A stretch of 23,499 nucleotides of DNA from a virus: positions 1 to 23,499 of IMG/VR virus record IMGVR_UViG_3300031706_000047. One strand, written 5' to 3'. Positions 20,259 through 23,499 of the stretch are shown here, piece after piece (positions within the stretch are counted from its first letter, which is position 1; each line of letters opens with the position of its first letter). The notes below the pieces were generated by a model, which was given only the letters and a program-made list of their open reading frames with translations, made no database searches and was not told where the DNA came from. A program made the translations under genes and the position numbers.

Positions 20259-21967
20259 GAATTAACTTTGAGAAGGTTAAATATAAAAACATACTATCGA
20301 CAGGAAACGTATTTACAACCGTAGAACTAAATAACGTTCCTAGTACATTAATCGCAGGATCAAACGGTTCAGGTAAAAGTACATTGCTTGATGCAATTGT
20401 ATTTGGTCTATACGGCCGACCTTTTCGTAATATCAATAAAGCGCAGTTAGTTAACTCGATTAATAATAAAGAACTGATCGTAGAATTGTATTTCTCTGCG
20501 GGTGGTGATAAGTACAAAATCCTTCGTGGTATCAAACCTAATCTTTTTGAGATCTGGAAGAATGGTGCAATGATTAATAAAGATGCATCTATTCGAGATT
20601 ATCAAGGATTCCTCGAAGACGATATTCTAGGTATTAACTTTAAGGCATTCAATCAAATCGTAGTACTTGGTTCTGCTACTTATATTCCTTTTATGGAATT
20701 AAGAGCATATCAACGTCGAGAGATTATTGAAGACTTGTTAGACATCCAGGTATTCAGTGTTATGGGTACATTGGCAAAAGAACGTATGTCAGGTATTAAG
20801 ACTGATATCAACGAAAACAAATACGATATAGAAATGGTTGAGAGTAAAATTGTATCACAAGAAGATAGTGATGCAGCAATACGAAATCTTAAATCTATTG
20901 AAGTTGATAAGATCAAAGATAAGATGACTGGTCATATCGACGAAATCGAAACAAAGAACACAACGATTGATTCTCAAGATGAAGCAATCAAAGTTCTATA
21001 TGATGATATAGCTGATAAACCTGAAGAAAAGAAAAAGTTTCAAGAAGCAACCGAGAATCGCGCTGAGCTTGAAAGAAATCGTGTTGCGTTTGAAAAAGAA
21101 CTATCGTTCTACGAACACAATGATGATTGCCCAACGTGTAAACAGGGTATTGCCCACGACTTCAAACAAGAACAAATTATAGATAAGAATCAACAGAAGG
21201 CTAAGATTGAGAAAGGTCTTGTTGATATAGCAGACGTACTTACAACTCACCAAACACGTTTAGGTTCTATTTCAAAAATTGAAGAACAGATTCAATCGGT
21301 TAACTTCAAGATCTCAGAGATCCGAGCTGAAATCAAAATGTCCAAGAATGCTCTAATGAGTTATAAGAAGGAACTTGATAATGCTCAAAAGGAAGTTGCT
21401 GAAATTGATACTTCTAAACTTGAGAATCTGCAAAACAGAATAGATACTCTAACTACGACTCGTACTGAACTTCTTGATGAACACGAAGTACTCAATATTG
21501 TTCAATTGATATTGAGAGACGGTGGTATTAAGGCAAAGATTATTTCTCAGTACATTCCAGTAATTAATAAACTTATCAACAAGTATCTTGCTGCGTTTGA
21601 TCTGTTCGTTGACTTTCAACTTGATGAAGAGTTCAATGAAGTAATACGTTCAAGGTTCAGAGACAAGTTCACCTATGCTAGTTTTTCTGAAGGAGAGAAG
21701 CTACGTATCACATTATCAATTATGTTGGCTTGGAGATCGGTTGCTAAACTAAGATCCTCTGTTTCAACGAATCTATTGATACTTGACGAAACACTCGACG
21801 GCGCCTTGGATGGAGTTGGTATTGAGAGTTTGATTGAAACACTGCATGGTTTGAACAACGATGATAATATCTTTGTCATATCACATCGTGGTGATCAGTT
21901 CGCTGAAAAGTTTGAGAACAACCTCAAGTTTGAGAAAATCAAGAACTTCTCGGAGTTAGTACAATAA
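20255..21967 (+). CDS. 46: Recombination endonuclease subunit gp46 (Rad50/SbcC-like)
   Basis: ABC-type ATPase with long coiled coils, partner of gp47. Walker A GSNGSGKST is at 35-43, the zinc-hook CPTC at 292-295 in the middle of the coiled coil, the signature FSEGEK at about 477-482 and Walker B LLILDET about 25 residues later. Length is 570 residues (T4: 560). Coiled-coil stretches flank the hook on both sides. It starts inside the gp47 stop (ATGA), so the two subunits are coupled. Confidence 0.95.
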   Translation: MRINFEKVKYKNILSTGNVFTTVELNNVPSTLIAGSNGSGKSTLLDAIVFGLYGRPFRNINKAQLVNSINNKELIVELYFSAGGDKYKILRGIKPNLFEIWKNGAMINKDASIRDYQGFLEDDILGINFKAFNQIVVLGSATYIPFMELRAYQRREIIEDLLDIQVFSVMGTLAKERMSGIKTDINENKYDIEMVESKIVSQEDSDAAIRNLKSIEVDKIKDKMTGHIDEIETKNTTIDSQDEAIKVLYDDIADKPEEKKKFQEATENRAELERNRVAFEKELSFYEHNDDCPTCKQGIAHDFKQEQIIDKNQQKAKIEKGLVDIADVLTTHQTRLGSISKIEEQIQSVNFKISEIRAEIKMSKNALMSYKKELDNAQKEVAEIDTSKLENLQNRIDTLTTTRTELLDEHEVLNIVQLILRDGGIKAKIISQYIPVINKLINKYLAAFDLFVDFQLDEEFNEVIRSRFRDKFTYASFSEGEKLRITLSIMLAWRSVAKLRSSVSTNLLILDETLDGALDGVGIESLIETLHGLNNDDNIFVISHRGDQFAEKFENNLKFEKIKNFSELVQ

Positions 21968-21970
21968 CCA

Positions 21971-21999
21971 TTGACATTTCACCTGAACTATGGTATAAT
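21971..21999 (+). promoter_or_regulatory. Sigma-70 promoter of the DNA polymerase gene
   Basis: TTGACA (21971-21976), 17-bp spacer and TATAAT (21994-21999), both perfect, with the AATAACCA flank and the TATAATGGTTG downstream sequence. The ATG lies about 20 bases after the likely start site. Confidence 0.88.
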
Positions 22000-22024
22000 G
22001 GTTGTTCAAATATAAAAAGGCGTT

Positions 22025-23499
22025 ATGGCATTGACTAAATTCTATACATCCGTTGAAAGATACGGAAATAATATTCTACATCGAGGTTACGAAAACGGTA
22101 AACGATTCTCGTATAAGGTACCTTTTCAGCCTACACTATTTGTCCATACACCAAAGTCAGGAGCAGAAGGTTATCATTCACTAGAAGGTAACTTACCTGT
22201 ATCTCCACATAAGTTTGGTGATATGCGGGAAGCAAAGAACTTCATCGAAGAATACAAAGGTGTTCACGGTATGAAGACGTTTGGTTCTACAAATTACGTT
22301 ACACAATTCATTCAAGAAGAATACCCAGGTAAGATTACATACGACGTATCCAAGGTTAATATCGTATCGTTTGATATTGAGGTTGACATCAGTGACGGTT
22401 ATCCGAATATGGATACTGCTGATAAACCAATTACATCTATTGCCTATCACAGTTCTCGAGATAATGTATATTATGTTTTAGGACGCAAAGATTACGACAA
22501 GACCAAAACAGTTACTGATATTCCTCAGGACAAGATTCAGTTCGTATTGTTTGATGGTATTGATGGTGAACGTGCTTTACTTCAATACTTTATGAAATTA
22601 TGGACAACTGATTATCCTGATGTTGTAACTGGTTGGAACGTTGAATACTTTGATATTCAATACATCGTAACTCGTATCATCGCGTTACTTGGTGAAGAAA
22701 CCGCAAAGCGTTTATCTCCGCACAAATCAATTAAACAATCCTCTCGAGAGATCTTTGGTAAGGTTGCATCAACCTATCGTATTATGGGTGTTGCTGTTAT
22801 TGATTACATGGACTGTTTCAAGAAGTTTGGTTATAAGTACGGTCCTCAAGAATCATACAAGTTAGATCATATTGCTTATGCAGTACTTGGTGAAAAGAAA
22901 ATTGATTACTCTGAATATGGTTCGCTGACTGGATTATGGGAAGAGAATCCTCAATTGTATCTTGACTATAATTTAAAAGATACTCAACTGATTGCTCGTC
23001 TTGAAGAAGAAACAGGATTGCTTGCGCTAGTTATGACAGTTGCATATGATGGTGGTGTTAACTACTGCGATGCGTTTGGTACAGTTGGTATATGGGAAGC
23101 AACCATATATCGTAAACTGATGAAAGATAAAATTGTTCCTCCACTTAAAGGTGGACCAGGAATGATTGCTGGTGATCTTGTTGGTGGTTATGTTAAAGAT
23201 CCTAAAGTTGGAATGCATCCTTGGGTTGTATCTTTTGACCTTAACTCTCTATACCCTCACTTGATGTTACAATATAACATGTCACCAGAAACATATATGC
23301 CTAATGATCGTGAATACGTGACTCAAGACATGGTACTGAATCGTGAATACAAGAATGATCGTCCTAATGTATCAGTGGCTGCTAACGGTGTTTGTTTTTC
23401 AAATAAGAAGCAAGGAATCATTCCTGAAATTATTGATGAATACTATAATAACCGTGCTGTCATTAAGAAGCAGATGATCCTTGCCGAGCAACAAGAACA
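22025..23499 (+). CDS. 43: DNA polymerase gp43, family B (5' part, truncated by the window)
   Basis: Replicative family-B polymerase with proofreading exonuclease. The first 491 residues are present. Exonuclease motif I is FDIEV (D117, E119), motif II GWNVEYFDIQYI (203-214), motif III YNLKDTQLI (315-323), and polymerase motif A DLNSLYP begins at D405, close to D408 of T4 gp43. AAAAAGG precedes the ATG at seven to eight bases. The rest of the palm, fingers and thumb lies beyond the right edge. Confidence 0.97.
   Translation, partial: MALTKFYTSVERYGNNILHRGYENGKRFSYKVPFQPTLFVHTPKSGAEGYHSLEGNLPVSPHKFGDMREAKNFIEEYKGVHGMKTFGSTNYVTQFIQEEYPGKITYDVSKVNIVSFDIEVDISDGYPNMDTADKPITSIAYHSSRDNVYYVLGRKDYDKTKTVTDIPQDKIQFVLFDGIDGERALLQYFMKLWTTDYPDVVTGWNVEYFDIQYIVTRIIALLGEETAKRLSPHKSIKQSSREIFGKVASTYRIMGVAVIDYMDCFKKFGYKYGPQESYKLDHIAYAVLGEKKIDYSEYGSLTGLWEENPQLYLDYNLKDTQLIARLEEETGLLALVMTVAYDGGVNYCDAFGTVGIWEATIYRKLMKDKIVPPLKGGPGMIAGDLVGGYVKDPKVGMHPWVVSFDLNSLYPHLMLQYNMSPETYMPNDREYVTQDMVLNREYKNDRPNVSVAANGVCFSNKKQGIIPEIIDEYYNNRAVIKKQMILAEQQE

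Noticed and set aside
1-23499. Integrated prophage or transposon
   Set aside because: No integrase, attachment-site repeat, transposase or bacterial gene is visible; gene content is that of a lytic T4-like phage throughout.

Overview
This window is a piece of the genome of a T4-like (Tevenvirinae-type) contractile-tailed phage. The diagnosis rests on a run of recognisable T4 core genes: gp39/gp60-type and gp52 subunits of a type II topoisomerase, UvsY, UvsW, the late sigma factor gp55, gp47 and gp46, and the start of the family-B DNA polymerase gp43. The DNA is A+T-rich, genes are packed with ATGA/GTGA/TAATG overlaps, and accessory genes common in marine T4-like phages are present (an IscA/HesB-like protein, peptide deformylase, a small HIGH-motif nucleotidyltransferase, FkbM-type methyltransferases, a class 3 lipase). 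The host cannot be named. Near-perfect TTGACA-17-TATAAT promoters indicate a bacterium with an ordinary sigma-70 RNA polymerase.

Layout. (1) 63-2089, + strand: a probable late operon behind a TATAAATA element, with a lipase, a membrane/coiled-coil protein, an IscA-like protein, a tiny basic ORF, a small membrane protein and an EF-hand membrane protein, ending at a terminator shared with the converging genes. (2) 2130-3900, - strand: three genes of probable virion or tail-fibre relevance plus a small unknown. (3) 3893-8932, - strand: many small, mostly unknown genes in overlapping sets, two arginine tRNA genes (ACG and TCT anticodons, both with encoded CCA), a HAD hydrolase strongly resembling eukaryotic-type phosphomannomutase, an HExxH putative metalloprotease and several short membrane proteins. 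Host-type promoters read leftward from about 4949, 8450, 8683 and 9004. (4) 9005-9206: a divergent control region with two rightward promoters. (5) 9207-14805, + strand: topoisomerase subunits, two small genes, an FkbM methyltransferase, a tail-tube-like protein behind a late-type element, and a second FkbM-like protein. (6) 14869-23499, + strand: uvsY, a membrane protein, an unknown gene, uvsW, then a divergent promoter pair, gp55, nucleotidyltransferase, deformylase (with an internal promoter upstream), gp47, gp46 and gp43, which runs off the window.

How it fits together. The topoisomerase, UvsY/UvsW, gp46/gp47 and gp43 form the replication-recombination machinery; in T4 these proteins start and restart replication from recombination intermediates. 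They sit behind host-type promoters, as expected for early expression. gp55 then directs RNA polymerase to late promoters, and ATAAATA elements are placed just ahead of the lipase, the tail-fibre-like gene, a small gene at 7108 and the tail-tube-like gene. The most intriguing signals are a consensus leftward promoter at 17534-17562 that has no gene to transcribe and would make RNA antisense to uvsW, the phage-borne phosphomannomutase-like enzyme, and the repeated use of nearly identical promoter cassettes.
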